Source: Neurospora intermedia
Lineage: Eukaryota > Ascomycota > Sordariomycetes > Sordariales > Sordariaceae
Assembly (NCBI GenBank): GCA_037102815.1
Contig: BTPP01000001.1
Location: forward strand, 2,939,001-3,003,000
Length of the DNA: 64,000 bases
Reading direction: 5' to 3'
The position numbers and the translations under genes are program-made. Position 1 is the stretch's first letter; the number at the start of each line of letters is the position of its first letter. Below, piece by piece: positions 12,901-25,200 of this stretch. Under the pieces are notes generated by a model that saw only the letters and a list, made by a program, of their open reading frames with translations, had not been told where the DNA came from and ran no database searches.

Positions 12901-14782
12901 TCGTGATTTCCAAAGGTTTCATCTTTCCTACACTCCCAATAAGTCTAGGTCCCCAACCAACGATTCGTTGTTGACATTTCTGTCTGACTGACTGAACCAG
13001 AACAATTGACATCATCCAGCACATAAAGCAAAGTGCTTTTGAGAGCCAAAGTTTGCCTTGACAAAAGCGGCTTTGGCGTAATTTGTTCTGCCAGTCCTTT
13101 AACCCCACTGCCACTCAGCAATTATTCGCCACGACAAAGCCAGAGATCTTTGCATAGTGGTCGGTGGGTAAAGAAGGATCAAATCAATGGTTGGTAATTC
13201 ACTACCTCTACGGGGTGATTGCCACAATTGACGGGAAAGGTCCCGATAGTCGCATATGAAGCTACCATGAGGTTGAACATCAGGATAAGTGGGCTCGCAA
13301 CCTAGCTCGTTGAAGTTGGACCTGAGCAGTTGGTTGAAAGATCTAATTTCTCGAATTGAGCGCTAATATTCAAATTGATCTAGATTTTGGTGATGGACCA
13401 GTCATAGAAACATGTGAGCTGAGGAAGGAATGAGTGGACCCAAACCTCAAAGACCGTAGGGTTCTCAGTTGCGACAGCGCGAGACTTTTCTCGGAAAGGA
13501 CCACATGACTGAGTGTCAAATGGGACATTTCAAGTCATGTCACAGCGCAGCTCTGTTGTATTGCAGAAGATGGCATGCACCTGTCATCGCTCCTGCCATA
13601 CTGCAGGCCCGGCTGGCATGCTCTCCCCCAGACGTCGGACGCAATAACACCTTTGAGGTTCCTCGCACCTTCCCAGACTGGCCTAGGAAGCAGGCACCAG
13701 TGGCAGGCAGATACAAAGTCCGCCCCTTGTTCCCTCTTCCACAACGGGGAGCCCTGCAGTCCCAAAGCTCATGGTGCAGTGGTTAGTATCGTTTGATAAA
13801 AAAACTTCCGTGGCGCGGCGGTTTTCGTAGGTCTGCAGCTGGGAGATTGTCGTTCCTTCTACAAACCTACCTGGGCGACTTGGCTTTTTGCACTTTCATT
13901 TGATCCATGAATGGATGGAGATGTTGAAAATCTTGGCTGGGGATTTTTACTTCTTGGGTTCGGGAATGTGGGAGAGATTTCAGTTGGTTGTTGGGTTCCA
14001 TGTTTGTAGCGCCGACCGATCGTGATATCGCCTTTTTGTGCACCTCGGACACTCCGCTCTAATCGTAAAAGGAAACGACCTTGGGCCGATTCGCTTGCGA
14101 CTGGCAGTTACTAATGACGTGGTCAATCACTCTCAGCGAGAAATATGGAATCTGTGAAGTTGCCTCTTCTCTTCTCGGGGAAGTCCAGAGGAATGTCCAA
14201 GTTTAACCAAAGGCAAGAAGCTGAGGCAAGACGGTGAAGCACCGACACCTTCGTCCTGACCACGCTACCTTTCGAGACGACTGCACCATCTATATGACAG
14301 TTGTTACTGAGTTTGACTGCTTGCTGATTGCACATTAGTTAATACTTTTGGTGCTTGAATCTACCGTGGCATAAACACGAGATGTTTGCTTATCTCGAAC
14401 CAAATGAAGCCGAATTGAGGGAACAGTGGCTCGTGTGCTTTGAAGCCCGGCTATGCAACTGATGTGAAATCTTAAACCGAGCTTCCCTTCCTGTACTATA
14501 GCACTTCGTGTAACGCAGCTGCATATGTAGTCAATGTCCAGTACCCCGCCTTGAATGATGCTCAGCCGATGACATAGATTCGTGGACTCAACCCTTGCTT
14601 CAATCCCAACGAGGGCAGAACAGCAGAGTACCAGAACAAGCGAGTCGGATATCCTCTTCGGCTCATGACTTACCTGTCTGCTCGAACCTCGTTCATCAAG
14701 CATCCCTTCATTCAGATCACATCAACCAGCTTCGCTCTAAACCAACATACAAGAACGAAATCAGAACAAAGCGAAACCAACC
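3988..14782. other. Gene-poor stretch of 10.8 kb
   Basis: No ORF over 165 codons and no convincing multi-exon model apart from a doubtful one at 7829-8621. Short ORFs on both strands overlap each other and look random. The base composition is ordinary rather than strongly AT-rich, so it does not look like a heavily RIP-mutated relic. The part next to 3987 should hold the promoter of the conserved hypothetical gene, and the part before 14783 the promoter of the hydrolase gene. TAGGTAGG-type motifs occur near 7197 and 9563. A lone tRNA A-box-like string lies near 13770. I saw no 5S rRNA, complete tRNA or transposon. Confidence 0.5.
7829..8621 (-). CDS. Doubtful multi-exon gene or gene remnant
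   Basis: A minus-strand ATG at 8621 opens a peptide with a hydrophobic N-terminus (MNSSCALCLFTVPLFTLTGT). It reaches a good donor (CAAG then GTACGG). After an acceptor ending in GACCAG a hydrophobic piece, WRVAFGWLGAGDCFSKSI, follows, then a GTAAGT donor and an acceptor in the region before 8200. A last exon could carry HIGAVHGYMLGTAAFLIGYG and end at 7829. The frames join only if a weak AAG acceptor is used; the stronger TTCAG acceptor soon meets a stop. I recognise no family. It may be a lineage-specific small membrane protein, a decayed gene, or chance. Confidence 0.22.
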
Positions 14783-16799
14783 ATGGGCGACTCTTCCCAA
14801 TCTCGAACCATCTACGGCCCTTCTCGCCTCCTCGACATCCAAACCACCGTCCCCGACCCGCGAATCCTCTTCATGAAAAATGTCTCCATCCCTCTTAAAT
14901 CCGCCCCGTTTCCCATCCGCGCCAACATCTACCTCCCAAAGCCATGTGCCTCTTCGCCCGGCCTCAAGGCTAACGAACCCCGACCCGAGGTCCAATCCAA
15001 GAAATACCCAGTCATAGTAACCTACGGCCCCTACGGGAAGGACATCCCCTACTCTTCATTCCACCCAGGCTCCTTCGCCGAGGTCAATGCCGAGCAGCGG
15101 TCCGAGTTCTCCGCCTGGGAGACGCCCGATCCGGTGTACTGGTGCAAGCAAGGGTATGCGGTGGTGCGGGCGGACGAGCGCGGGACGGGACAGAGCCCGG
15201 GACTGCTGGATACGATGAGTAAGGATACGAGTGATGCTTTTTGTCAAGTGATTGAGTGGTGTGCGGAGCAGGAGTGGTCAAATGGGAAGGTGGGGTTGTT
15301 GGGGGTTTCTTATTATGCTGGTAAGTTGAGTTATATGGAATCTGGAAAGAAAAAAAGGGGGAATGGTTGTTGACAAGTGACAACAGGTTCTCAATGGCGA
15401 GTCGCTGCTCGTCGACCAAAAGGCTTAGCGGCCATCATCCCTTGGGAAGGCATGTCTGACTACTACCGTGATCGGTGTCGACATGGCGGAATTCTTTCCA
15501 ACAACTTCATTGATATTTGGTGGAACCGGCAGGTGCTGGTTAACCAGTATGGTCTGCCCGGCCGCTCCAAACTGAAGTTCCCACCAGACGGACCCGGCGC
15601 CAGGGGACAAGAAGACACGATCGAAGGTGACCTGTCCGAGGAACAGTTGGTATCAAATAGGAACGACCAAACCAAAGACAACGAGGCGCATCGGTTCCGC
15701 GACGAAGACTATTATGCCAGTAAGGAGTATCGACTTGAGGACATCGAGGTTCCTGTGCTGAGCGTGGCGAACTGGGGCGGTATCACGCTCCATCTGCGCG
15801 GCAACGTGCTGGGTTATATGTATGCCGGATCAAGATTCAAGTATCTGCGTTTCATCACTGGTCGACACGATCTTCCGTTCTACTACAAGGAGCAGGTTGA
15901 ACTTCAAAGGAGCTTCCTTGATGCCTTTCTCAGGGGAGAAGATAAGGTTGGCTGGAGTGTCCCTGACAAAGTCTCTCCCATCGAGGTAACGCTGCGCAAA
16001 GGTAATATTGGTTACAACGATGCAAAGAAGGAGAAAGCGTACGGGAGACGGAATGAGGGCCAATGGCCGCTTTATTCGACAGAGTATATAGATTTCTACC
16101 TTGGATCTGATCACACACTCTCTCGGAACAAGCCAGACCCAACCACGGCAGCGCAAATCGGATACAACGCTCTCGGAAGCCTGGACAAGCCTGAGCTGGT
16201 CCAGTTCGTCACAGCACCCTTCGAGAAAGAGACCGAGATAACAGGCCATATCGTGGCACACTTGAATGTCTCGGTGACGCCTGAGAACACGCAAAACGAG
16301 GCAGACCTTGACCTCTTCCTGACCATTCGCCATATCGACCATTCGGGGAACGAAGTGTTCTACACGGGAACGGCGGGTGACCCGGTCCCTGTCTGCAAAG
16401 GCTGGCTCCGAGTGAGCAACCGAAAGGTCCACGAGGAAAATCCCAAGCACAAGTCATGGCTTCCTTATAGAGAGTACTTCTCGACCGATGTTCTCCCCGT
16501 TAAGGCTGGAGAGGTGTACAGCGTCGACGTTGAGCTCTGGCCAACCAACGTAGTGGTGGGCGTGGGTGGTAGGATTTTGCTCGAGGTTTCCAGTGGTGAC
16601 ACGCAAGGAGCTGGGATCTTCCAGCATAACTCCGAGACAGACAGGTGAGTTCCCTTCCAACGGTCACATTCCGTGTTTGCACGCAGCGTACTGATTCTGC
16701 TCAAGACCCGCTTCAAAATTTGCTGGCCAGAATCATATCCATTTCGGAGAAGGCTTTGACAACTATGTCACACTGCCCATAATCCCGGAACACATCTAG
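14783..16799 (+). CDS. CocE/NonD-type alpha/beta hydrolase (S15 X-Pro peptidase-like family)
   Basis: Predicted esterase/acylase or peptidase-like hydrolase. Three exons: 14783-15320, 15387-16644 and 16706-16799, with donors GTAAGT and GTGAGT and acceptors CAACAG and CTCAAG; the total is 1890 bases, 629 aa. The nucleophile elbow GVSYYAG puts the likely serine at residue 176, split from the following exon at Gly180. Upstream, YGPYGKD and RADERGTGQSPG match the N-terminal catalytic domain. The C-terminal part (VTAPFEKETEITGHIVAHL, then a final QNHIHFGEGFDNYVTLP) matches the jelly-roll domain of the family. No signal peptide, so probably cytosolic. The usual acid-residue motif GWxD reads ANWGG here, so the position of the catalytic Asp is unclear. 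Substrate unknown. It converges with the small gene at 17217. Confidence 0.85.
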
Positions 16800-17216
16800 G
16801 TGGTGCAACGTCGACCTCAGGCAGTTTTTCACAGCGAAGAATGGTGTTGTATTCCAAGGAAAGGGGTATCGTATGCCGAATGAAGTCCTCCGCAGAAGTG
16901 CTCGCTTTTCTTGGATGTTGCAGAAAAAAAAAACACAATAAACTCCGAGTGTCGTCCGTGAGATCTAGTAGCTCGTCCATTTCAGTGAAAGATGTGAAAT
17001 TTGTCGTTCGTCGTGACCAAAACCCCTTCCAGTCGCTGCTTCCTCCCACCTCATTCGTTGTTCCCGCGTGCCTCCACGTCCACCACGGCGTCCCCTCTTC
17101 ATCCACCATTCCCGCGAGATACCCAACATTGCCGCGCAACATCCATCAGCTGACACATATGCCGTCAGAACCGTTGTCGTTGTCCGCGTATCAGGCGTTC
17201 TCGAGTGGACAGTTGT
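16800..17216. other. Convergent intergenic region
   Basis: Lies between the 3' ends of two convergent genes. A minus-strand ORF of 124 codons (16768-17142) overlaps the end of the hydrolase gene and has no family features; I treat it as chance. Expected to hold both polyadenylation regions. Confidence 0.5.
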
Positions 17217-17486
17217 TTAGCCGAACTTTCTGGTTCCACCCTTGAATTTCTCCTTGTTCTCCTCCTTCTTGCCCTTGCCGATCAGCTCCAAGTGACCAGC
17301 CCTGGCTCCCAACATTTTCTCGGTCTTGGCGGCCATGCCGGCAGTGAACTTCTTCTGGACCTTGTCGGCCTTGGTCTTGTTCTTCTTGACCTTGGAGACG
17401 CCCGACTTCTTGGGAGCCTTGCCGCCCTTGGACCGGTTCAGTCCAGGGTTGGGCTTGGTGATTTTGCTGCCCGAGCCTTGGGCCAT
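17217..17486 (-). CDS. UPF0390/DUF2462 small basic protein (89 aa)
   Basis: Lys-rich protein of 89 residues, MAQGSGSKITKPNPG to a C-terminal KFKGGTRKFG, resembling the UPF0390 (DUF2462) family of small basic proteins related to the mammalian leydig cell tumour 10 kDa protein homologue. Function is not established. I chose the ATG at 17486, not an in-frame one 42 codons upstream, because family members begin with MAQG and the upstream extension is a hydrophobic stretch unlike the family. High Lys content suggests a nuclear or nucleolar protein; this is inference. It is divergent from coatomer epsilon, with about 550 bases between the starts. Confidence 0.82.
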   Translation of the reverse strand: MAQGSGSKITKPNPGLNRSKGGKAPKKSGVSKVKKNKTKADKVQKKFTAGMAAKTEKMLGARAGHLELIGKGKKEENKEKFKGGTRKFG

Positions 17487-18037
17487 GTTGGCGGTGGTTC
17501 GGAATGGATTTTTGAATGAGGCGACAACCGGATTGTGGAGGTCGCGCAAATTGAAGAAAACAAGGAAAGAAAAGAGGAGAGAGAGAAAAACTGAACGAAG
17601 AGATGCAGCCAAAGTTTGGCAGGCCGTTTTCTCACCGCCAAAATTGTGTCCGGCAGAATCTTTCTAGACGAACGTGCGCACTTTCAGCAATCCCCACATC
17701 CCCTCCACGCGGCATGTTCCGGCTCCACCGGGCAGCTCCACGTCGAGGTAAGGCACCTTGTACTCGTGTTTGGCTGTCCACTACTGGCTTATCCCCTATC
17801 AACCACTGAAGCTATACTGAACTGTCCATCATTTAAACAATCAACAACAGACACCAGTCCCTACCTAGGTATATAACAAACAGCACCTTACGAGATCTGT
17901 CCCTCGGCAGCATCCCATAATACCCTCTACGAACACCAGGCCGGTCCTTGACGCCATCATAATCCTCGCTCATCGATAAGCACGACGACCACCACCACCA
18001 TTCTAATCCGGAATCCCCCTCCAAATCGATAATCAAG
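17487..18037. promoter_or_regulatory. Divergent promoter region between UPF0390 gene and coatomer epsilon
   Basis: Shared 5' region of two head-to-head genes. A TATA-like string (GGTATATAAC, about 17868-17877) lies roughly 165 bases before the coatomer start and follows a CTACCTAGG motif. No other site recognised. Confidence 0.45.
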
Positions 18038-19121
18038 ATGTCCGACCCCTTTGGAGCCGAGGCCGAACTAATCAACATCGAGAGCCACTTCTACCAAGGT
18101 CAATACCAAGAAGTCGTCGACTTTGACACCACCTCCTTCTCGGCCGAGAACGCCCTCCCCGCGCGCGTTCTCCAGCTGCGCGCGCGCATCGCACTTGGCC
18201 AAGCCGAGGACGTGCTCGCCGAAGTTGCGGGCGAGAAGAAGCCGGAGCTCGAGGCGGTGGGTGCGTTGGCGCAGCTGAAAGCGGGTGACGCCGAGTCGGC
18301 CGTGGAGACGATCGAGCAGCTGGCGGCCACGGACGCGGGTGAAATCGGTATTGTCCAGGTCGTGGGCGGGACGGTGCTGGCGGCGGCGGGTAAAGCCGAC
18401 GAGGCGCTGGCGCTGCTGCAGAGGCACCAGGGCAACCTGGAGGCTGTCGCGCTGATTGTGCACATCTACCTGGCGCAGAACAGGACGGAATTGGCGGTTA
18501 AGGAGGTGGCCAGCGCGCGGAGGCTGGCGCAAGATAGCTTGTTGTTTAACCTGGCTGAGTCGTGGGTTGGGTTGAGACTGGTTAGTAGTTTCCCCACCCC
18601 TTTCTTCCTTTGCGGCGAAACACTTTTACGGTTGGATCAAGCAGTTTACTAACTATTGACCTTTGTGTCTACTACCACTCAACAGGGCGGCGACAAGTAC
18701 CAGCAAGCATTTTACGTCTTCGAAGAGCTCGCACAAGCACCCGCTACCTCCTCCGTACGGAGTCTCGTCTCGCAGGCCGTTGCTGAGATTCATCTCGGCC
18801 GCACAGAGGAGGCCCAAGCTGCCCTGGACCAGGCGCTCAAGAAGGAGCCCGGATTCGCGGACGCCATTGCGAACCAGCTCGTCTGGAGCGTCATTACCGG
18901 ACAAGATTCGGCCGAGTACAAGGCGTACGTTACAGACTTACACATATGACTCTGGTTTCCTCTGCCTCTCCTTTGGTACTTACGTGTGCTAACATGTATG
19001 TCTGCTTTACAGTGCCCTCGAGCAGGCTGATCCCAACCACCCCTTCTTGACCGATTTGGCCGAGAAGAGCGACCTCTTTGACAAGGCGGCGACAAAGTAC
19101 AAGGCCAAGGTTTCTGCTTAA
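18038..19121 (+). CDS. sec28: Coatomer epsilon subunit (COPI)
   Basis: Epsilon-COP stabilises alpha-COP in the COPI coat used for Golgi-to-ER transport. Three exons: 18038-18580, 18686-18924 and 19013-19121; donors GTTAGT and GTACGT, acceptors CAACAG and TTACAG, and a GCTAAC branch site in intron 2. Total 891 bases, 296 aa, matching the usual size of about 290-300. The N-terminus MSDPFGAEAELINIESHFYQ and the TPR-like helical repeats (QAVAEIHLGRTEEAQAALDQ and a preceding IVHIYLAQNRTELAVKEV) are typical. The C-terminus contains ALEQADPNHPFLTDLAEKSD, a hallmark of the family. Cytosolic, peripheral on Golgi membranes. Coding strand shifts from C-rich to G-rich near 18200. Confidence 0.95.
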
Positions 19122-22100
19122 GCGATCGTTTTGGGTGAAGCGATGACGAACATGAAAGATATCTTCTAATTCACAGAAAAGGACAGGCGGGGGCGCAACA
19201 AGACGAATGACGAAGTGGTGGAATAATGTTTGTCGGAGAGGATTCAAGGAGAAACAGGAGAAATCTGTGACCTTGATAGTGATACTGACATGCGGGTATA
19301 AATGCTAGACAGAGGAGCATTGGTTCTCATGGCGATGAGATCGAGTCGATCGAATGCCTTCTGGACTTATATCGAGGAAGATGTGTGCCAATGCAGTGTA
19401 CAGCTGGGTGAATGAAAGCAGCATGTCGTATCTCTTCGCAGTGTTTCCGATACCATAACCTTGGAGAAATGATCCAAGTTTCAAGTTCAGACGCGGGCCT
19501 ATTGAGGCTGAACAGTGATAGACGTGTGCAACTGGAAGATGAGAGAGGGCGGTTACGGATAGGTCAGTTGGATAGTCGGATGGGTCGAACAGTCGGACAT
19601 AAAAGTCGCACATCCATCGGAAAGGGATGTCGCACTCTTACACTACACTAGCGTATGTAGTAGAAAAGGGGGCAGAGGGGGCAGAGGGGGAAGGGGGCAA
19701 GGGGACTGATGCAATTCGATGAAGATCTCAGCCTTAAACTGGTAGGTGATAGCCGGACTTTGGGCGGTCCCGACGTGGCCTATGGGAGGACTCCTTCCTC
19801 CGATGACCGAGGTGCAATGGATTCGATGTCACGGCGTCTGACGATACGTTTGGTTGTTGGTCGGATATTGTCTGTTATAGGGACAATCACTTCAGAATGG
19901 AATGCCGAGTGAGAAGTAAGCCTTGGCTGAGTTGTGTTGGCTATGATGAATGTGGCTTGTATCAGGGGCGGATGAGGTTGTTGAAGGCAGAAGGGGTCTG
20001 GTGTCGTGTAACATTGCAGTGGCATCATCAAGTCGGCATGGATCATCGTGATGGAGACTTGGTCTCGAAAGAGAATGTTTACAGTAACCTTGAAAGGCGG
20101 GGAAATGAAGACGAATGACCGACGGCCTGTGATCCCGTCTTGCCCGTCACCCGTCTAAAAGGATAGGACCCACAACGGCGGCATCGCGGCGGACCCCAAG
20201 CAGACCCTTAGAGCGGCGGAAGCGGCAGCCCTGCTTCCACTTGGCTTGGCTCCCGTCTCTGTCCGCTGGAAAGCCGAGAAAGCTTGGCCTGCACGGTGCA
20301 TCTTTAGGTGACCCTATTCCCGTTCTCTCTTTTTTTCTTTTCTTTTCTTTTTGGCTTTGCTCTCACTTGTAGAGTATCAGAAGGGTCAAACAATGTCAGC
20401 CTAAGTCTGAAAACAGAACCCCATCAAGCTGGAAGAAACGTTCGACTTCAGTCAACAGTCTGGCAGTTATGGTTCATACAGGTAACAAAGCCACTAGACT
20501 TAGGCAACAGTTTGGCAGTGTTCCATCCGTTCCCCGGAAAGCATCCTCGATTCGCGCAAGAGGTGCCCGAAGAGGTGAGGTGACCTTGACGAAGGCGCAA
20601 GCGTGTGCGGCAAGGACGCGGTTAGGTTGAGGACTGATTGGTATCAAACGCAAATGCGCAGTTGATTGGAATCAACGGGACATTACATTTGGGGGACATG
20701 TTCTATCTCTTTCAGCCCGTCTCGTGTTTATGACACCATTCAGCCCCTCCCATAGGCTCGTTGGAATCACGGCCCACCGCTTGTTTTTGTTCAAGGTCAA
20801 CGGCGTAGTCAAGGAGGTCCTGAGAGTGGTTCAAGTTCGAGTAGCTTTGGCGGTTAATCTTCTGCTGTTGCGTCGTCTTGTTACACCTGCATTCACAAGA
20901 CAGATGTTGATGTATCGTGATGTACGCGTGATGTAACTCTGGGTTATGCAACTACCGCATGGATACCTTGGCTACCTTATTGTACATTGGACAAACGCCC
21001 AACTTCCCCCTTTTTTTCGCGAATCGCGATCTGTGTTTTTTTTTTTTTCTTTTGACACCTTTGAGAGACGGGATGTGCCCCTGCAGATTTGGCCTTGTCA
21101 AGATACACTAAACAAACTAAATCATCCGCGGGCCCGAGCATCCGGCCGGAGATCCCCCGGGGCAATCGGTGGGTAGGCAGGCGGTGGACGAGACTCCTTG
21201 GCGGATTCAAAAAGTTGAAACTGTCCTCTTCCGTCAGGTTGGAGCATCACGCGACCCTCTTCAGTTCTTTTCTCTTCGTTCAGTTGTTTCCTCTTCAACC
21301 AAATATCAGTCAGCCTCACAGCCTTGATACATACACTACACGCGACGGAGAGGAGCACAGAAAGTCAGTTCCAAGACTCCAAGCCCCCGCCGATCTCAGC
21401 TTCCACGACTTCTTCCATTTTGTCACCCACTTCCTGGTTGCCCAGGATCCCCACTCCACTCGGGAATTTCCATCGCATTTGTCTACACACACACAGTGTA
21501 GTGTGAACCAGCCATCCCAGCCCGAATGACGTCTCTGTCCTCCAGCTCGGTCTGACCTTGATACACCCGACCGTCTCTACCGCTGTCGAGACTCGCATGG
21601 CTACCGCCCAGTTCGTCTCAACACAGTCTGAGAGTCCAAATTCCACTCTCCCATCGATCTTGAATGCAGCACGCTAGACACTTACAAGCAGTACTCTTGA
21701 CGCATGAACGCGGAGTGTACAGTAACTCGACGGCATTATTCCCAAAATCATAACAACCCCTTTTATGTTTTGGTCATTAACGAGACACGATACTACCACC
21801 ACCACCCTTTTAATCTTGCCAGACATTGAGCCTCGAATCAGTCAGAGGAACGACGGAGCCAATTCTTCCCCACGCCATTCCTCTTCTTAAACAGTGCCGT
21901 CCCTTGCACATCAAACACACAGGCCTGCACGACACCACCACCAGGGCCCATCCATTACAGAGCGGCGGCACTACCAAAGGAGGACCAACCGGCTGGACAA
22001 GCAACTTTCAAAACAAGAAACTTGGAAGCAGCCACAGCACCATTGACGATTGACGACAAATTGGCGCTTACGCAGTACTACGATTATCGGACCCCTCTTT

Positions 22101-22241
22101 TGCCTTGCCCTGCCTTGCTTGGCTGATCGATCCCGTCAAGCCGTCACTGACTGGGCACGGCACCGCCACTGCCAATATCCCCGTATATAGCTCCATAGGT
22201 ACCCAGCCGGGCGACCCCGCTAGGTCCCCCTTCCCGCCGCC
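19122..22241. other. Intergenic: coatomer 3' flank and long upstream region of the decarboxylase gene
   Basis: About 3.1 kb with only short overlapping ORFs. Contains a G-rich tandem repeat (19669-19701), a T-rich run near 20327-20351, and a run of about 16 T near 21036. The last kilobase is CT/CA-rich, as in long fungal 5' leaders. No gene, tRNA or transposon recognised. Confidence 0.5.
19669..19701. repeat. G-rich minisatellite
   Basis: Short imperfect tandem array of a GGGGGCAGA-like unit, followed by GGGGGAAGGGGGCAAGGGG. Lies in the 3' flank of coatomer epsilon. G-runs of four to five could form a G-quadruplex, but that is only a possibility from base composition. Confidence 0.6.
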
Positions 22242-25200
22242 ATGGTCCGCATTATTCCAAACCGTCTCAAGTCATCCAGCAACTCCTTAGCAACTAGCAG
22301 AAGCACAAGTCCAATGCGAAGCAAGGGCGATTCGGCAAGCCCCGAGGGGCGCAGAGACACGGGCTTGGTTCTGGATGTCAAGATCATACAGGTGTGTTTG
22401 TTCATGTCGATGCGCGGTCCCGGCATCATCCGGATCGCATTCCATTTCCGCAACAGCAACACTAATGGATATTTTGTTTTTGTCTACTACAGGCCAGAAA
22501 CCTTGCGGCGAAGGATCGAGGAGGTACATCGGATCCTGTAAGTTATGCGACAACAATCTCTACAACTTCCGACCACTACAAGTATCGTCAGGTGGTGCTG
22601 GTTGCTGACAGAGGCTGCCTCCTGCTGCGTCTAGTACCTCGTATTGACCCTGGGCGACGCCAAATACACGACCTCCACGATACCAAAGACTCTCGACCCG
22701 ATCTGGAACGAACATTACCAGTTTCCCATCAATAGCGCGCAAAGTCTTTCCCTCACCGGTATTTGCTGGGACAAGGATCGCTTCGGAAAGGACTACCTGG
22801 GTGAGTTCGAGCTCGCTCTTGATGAGGCCTTCGCCGAGGATGGCATCACCGACCTTGGGCCGGGCTGGATCCCCCTGAAGAGCAAGAGGAACGGAAAGAA
22901 GAGCAGCGTCGTCTCAGGTGAGGTGGAGCTGCAATTGACCATTGTCGACAACTCGAATCTCGAAGCCACTCCCAGAGAGCTCTACGACCAGTTCATTTCC
23001 GTCACCAAGTCCGCGCCTGTGCTTGATACCGCCTCGCAAGTATCGTCTACGCGCTCCAAGAACGCATATGAATTTGTCAATGGCGATAGCGACACCTTGG
23101 GCATTGTTTATCTGGAGATTGGCAAGATCACCGACTTGCCTCCCGAGCGCAACGTGACCAAGACCGGCTTCGACATGGATCCCTTCGTCGTCATCTCACT
23201 CGGCAGGCAGACATTCCGCACCAAGACGATCCGGCACAATCTCAATCCCGTGTACAACGAAAAGATGATCTTCACGATATCGAATTACGAGCAGATGTAC
23301 TCCTTCAACTTTACCGTCATCGACCACGATAAATATTCTGGCAACGACTTTGTCGCTTCCGTCAACCTTCCGATCCGGGAAATCATGGAAAACGCACCAA
23401 AGCCCAACCCAGAAACCGGTCTCTATCACTTGAAGGATATCCCAGACTACGCTCCAGTGCAGAAGAGCGGTGGCCGATTCGCGAGATTGGGCCTGTCTCG
23501 GACGGCCTCTGTTCAAAGCTTGAGCAAAGCCGCCAGGCCTGGTCTTTCTAGGCAAAACTCCACAGCCACAAAGGAACCATCGGTAGCTGGAACCCCTCTC
23601 CAGATCGCTGTTGACAGTGCTCAGGAATATGGCCGGACTGCCCTTCCCCCGCCTAGCCCGGCCTTGCTGTCACCTGGGGAGAATCCCATGGCGGCGGCGG
23701 GTGCGGCTGCTATGGGTGGCGAGATTGCGTCCCAGTCCGAAGGGGACGACGACAACTTCACTTTCTTGACTCTTCCTCTCAAGATGAAGAACCTTGAGAA
23801 GTGGGAGTCCAAGCACAGCCCTCAACTCTATCTTCGCATCAAGTACATGCCATACCCTGCGCTGAGACAGCAGTTCTGGAGGGCACTCTTGAAGCAATAC
23901 GACGCGGATGAGAGCGGGCGCATCAGCAAGGTCGAGCTGACAACCATGTTGGATACCCTCGGTTCCACACTGCGCGAGTCTACCATCGATAGCTTTTTCC
24001 AGCGATTCCCCCATAGGATGGAAGGGGACGACTCGGATGATTTGACTATGGACGAGGCCGTCATTTGCTTGGAGGATCAGCTAGAGGCCAAGTCGCGCTC
24101 GACCGTGCAGGGAATGGTCGACAAGGTCAAGGATAACGTAAAGAACCTCCTTCCTGGTCACGGCAAGGACTCTGGTACCACTAGTGATCAAGAGGACGCG
24201 GAGACTCCAGCCAGCGGCTCCCAACTTACCGATTCAACCCTCAACGTACCAGATCTTGGCACCTCGGGTGAGGAAGGAGACCTGCTCGACCGTGATGACT
24301 TGAACCTTTCATCTAGCGGCGAGGAACACGTTGTGGAGATCAAGGAGTGCCCTATTTGCCACCAACCTCGCCTGAACAAGCGGAAGGATGCCGACATCAT
24401 TACCCACATTGCAACTTGCGCCAGCCAGGATTGGCGCCAAGTCGACAATCTTGTGATGGGTGGCTTCGTTACTTCCAGCCAAGCCCAGCGCAAGTGGTAT
24501 TCCAAGGTCATCACCAAGATCTCGTATGGCGGTTACAAGGTTGGAGCCAACTCGGCCAACATTCTTGTCCAAGACCGTATTACCGGACAGATCAACGAGG
24601 AGAAGATGAGCGTCTACGTCCGACTTGGCATCCGCTTGCTGTACAAGGGTCTCAAGTCCAACAACATGGAGACGAAGCGCATCCGCAAGCTCCTCAAGAG
24701 CCTTAGTGTCAAGCAGGGCAAGAAGTACGACGACCCGAACTCCAAGGCGGAGATCCCCAAGTTCATCCAGTTCCACGGTCTTGATCTGTCCGAAGTTGCA
24801 CAGCCTCTGGAGGAATTCAAGAACTTCAACGAGTTCTTCTACCGCGCCCTCAAGCCCGGTGCGCGCCCCTGTTCGGCTCCTGAAAACCCTCGCATCGTCG
24901 TTTCTCCCGCCGACTGCCGCTGCGTTGTCTTCAACAGCATCAACACGGCCACCAACGTCTGGATCAAGGGTCGTGAATTTACCGTCAAGCGCCTGCTTGG
25001 TGACGCTTACCCTGAAGATGTTGCGCGGTACGAGGGAGGTGCGCTCGGCATCTTCCGCCTTGCGCCACAGGATTACCACCGCTTCCATATCCCCGTTGAC
25101 GGTGTTATGCGCCAGCCCAAGACGATCGAAGGAGAGTACTATACTGTCAACCCAATGGCCATTCGGTCGGCGCTGGATGTGTACGGCGAGAACGTGAGAG

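Noticed and set aside
13765-13860. tRNA-like A-box string (GGTGCAGTGGTTAGTAT) on the plus strand
   Set aside because: No B-box, no acceptor-stem partner and an A-run where the anticodon arm should be. At most a 5' tRNA fragment.
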